From: Woeseia sp. | Lineage (GTDB): Bacteria; Pseudomonadota; Gammaproteobacteria; Steroidobacterales; Woeseiaceae | Assembly: GCA_003229095.1 (NCBI GenBank) | Contig: QIHS01000008.1 | Span: 1 to 6,147, forward strand | DNA length: 6,147 nucleotides | Direction: 5' to 3' | Shown: piece by piece, positions 5,289 to 6,147 of the stretch | Numbering within the stretch: position 1 is the stretch's first letter | Layout of the letters: the number at the start of each line of letters is the position of its first letter | Notes under the pieces: generated by a model | What the model was told of the DNA's origin: nothing | What the model saw: the letters and a program-made list of their open reading frames with translations, nothing else | The model's database searches: none | Translations under genes and position numbers: made by a program

Positions 5289-6147
5289 AGCGCTGCATCC
5301 ACATTTGAGCGTTCTGCTTCAGCAAGCAGTCGAAAACAATGCGCCGGAGCTGTGTACTTTTCCAATTGAAAAAGCCCGCAAACTTTACCAGGTCAACGCT
5401 GCAACACTGGCCAGCGAGCCACCGAAAATCGGCAAGACCCAAGACAAGACAATTATCGGTGAAGATGGAGATTTGCCGCTACGCATCTATTGGCCTGACG
5501 AATGCCGGGAATCCGGATTGCCGGTTCTCGTGTATTTTCATGGCGGCGGCTGGTGCCTCGGCAATATCGATAGTTATGATCATATCTGCCGCTGGCTTGC
5601 TGCTCATTCGGGCTGCGTGGTTGTATCGGTCAACTACCGAATGGGCCCGGAACATCAATTTCCGGCCGCTGTCGATGACGCGATTCTCACAACTCAATGG
5701 GTCGCGGACAACGCAGCGGACATCGGTGTCGATGCCGAAAGAATTGGCGTTGGTGGCGATAGCGCGGGCGCCAATCTCGCCGCAGTTGTCGCGTTGATAA
5801 TGCGGGACAAACCAACCGTTTCGATCAAAGCTCAATTGCTGATTTATCCCGCTACTGACATGAGAATGTCGGCGGAGTCTCATCAGACATTGGGAGAAGG
5901 ATACCGACTGACTCGATCGATGATGGTCTGGTCCGTTGTCAATTATCTGCGCGATGGTAGCAATGTTTTTGATTTTCGTGCGTCTCCCCTGCTCGCCAAT
6001 GACCATGCAAACCTGCCGCCGGCGATGGTACTGACTGCAGGGTTTGACCCGCTACGTGACGAGGGAGAAGCCTACGCAAACAAATTGCGTGATTCCGGCG
6101 TCCCGGTTGAATACGTTTGTTACGCGGACATGATCCATGGGTTTATT
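5281..6147 (+). CDS. alpha/beta hydrolase, hormone-sensitive lipase family (esterase family IV), 3' end outside the window
   Basis: This is a carboxylester hydrolase of the HSL group; 289 codons are visible of a family usually about 310 residues long. The oxyanion-hole motif HGGGW is at 87-91. The nucleophile elbow GDSAG has S161. The acid is D256 (in GFDPLRDEG) and the catalytic His is H286 (in MIHGF), so the triad is complete. A helical cap precedes the oxyanion motif (LHPHLSVLLQQAVENNAP onwards). The substrate is not evident; an aromatic ester or lactone would fit the location, but this is a guess. The frame is closed by TAG at 5254-5256, and the only early start codons are TTG 5281 and the weaker TTG 5305; the first ATG comes long after the oxyanion motif. 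TTG 5281 is chosen, without a good ribosome site. It lies 38 bases after fdxA and is probably in the same operon. An indel hiding an ATG start at 5247 or 5268 is the alternative. Confidence 0.88.
   Translation, partial: MTEALHPHLSVLLQQAVENNAPELCTFPIEKARKLYQVNAATLASEPPKIGKTQDKTIIGEDGDLPLRIYWPDECRESGLPVLVYFHGGGWCLGNIDSYDHICRWLAAHSGCVVVSVNYRMGPEHQFPAAVDDAILTTQWVADNAADIGVDAERIGVGGDSAGANLAAVVALIMRDKPTVSIKAQLLIYPATDMRMSAESHQTLGEGYRLTRSMMVWSVVNYLRDGSNVFDFRASPLLANDHANLPPAMVLTAGFDPLRDEGEAYANKLRDSGVPVEYVCYADMIHGFI

Noticed and set aside
5339..5797. 152-codon plus-strand frame inside the hydrolase gene
   Set aside because: Its product has no family resemblance, while the overlapping frame encodes HGGGW and GDSAG.
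5479..6006. 175-codon minus-strand open frame opposite the hydrolase
   Set aside because: The opposite strand carries all hydrolase motifs in order; this frame has no recognisable domain.

Overview
The window carries part of an aerobic benzoyl-CoA (box) degradation locus, most likely from a member of the Pseudomonadota. The gene content and the FdxA type, very close to the Azotobacter 7Fe ferredoxin, lean towards a gammaproteobacterium, but nothing here fixes the genus. In the box pathway benzoate is first activated to benzoyl-CoA. BoxB, a diiron epoxidase fed by a reductase, makes the 2,3-epoxide, and BoxC opens the ring hydrolytically.

The left arm reads leftwards from a divergent intergenic region near 3540-3650. 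It holds boxC (1867-3537), then boxB (448-1864), then a DUF4863 / hydroxylaminobenzoate-lyase-like gene that runs off the left edge (1-437). Spacings are 2 and 10 bases, so this looks like one operon. boxB is broken as read: around position 971-976 the frame shifts and a conserved stretch of about seven residues appears to be missing, which fits a loss of about 20 bases. All six diiron ligands lie before the break.

The right arm reads rightwards. It holds boxR (XRE-type DNA-binding domain fused to a shikimate-kinase-like domain, the usual benzoyl-CoA-responsive repressor of box operons), a putidaredoxin-type [2Fe-2S] ferredoxin, a 7Fe ferredoxin (fdxA), and a hormone-sensitive-lipase-family alpha/beta hydrolase that runs off the right edge. 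No boxA (the flavoprotein reductase of BoxB), benzoate-CoA ligase or boxD is inside the window. The two ferredoxins are therefore candidates for part of the electron supply to BoxB.

The short divergent region is the most informative non-coding part. It contains two back-to-back sigma70-like promoters whose -35 hexamers overlap, centred on a 26-base dyad made of four GTTA motifs at 7-base spacing. This is a good candidate for a BoxR operator controlling both arms. Apart from it and gaps of 2-38 bases between genes, the window is entirely coding; no tRNA, rRNA, CRISPR array, insertion sequence or convincing terminator was seen.
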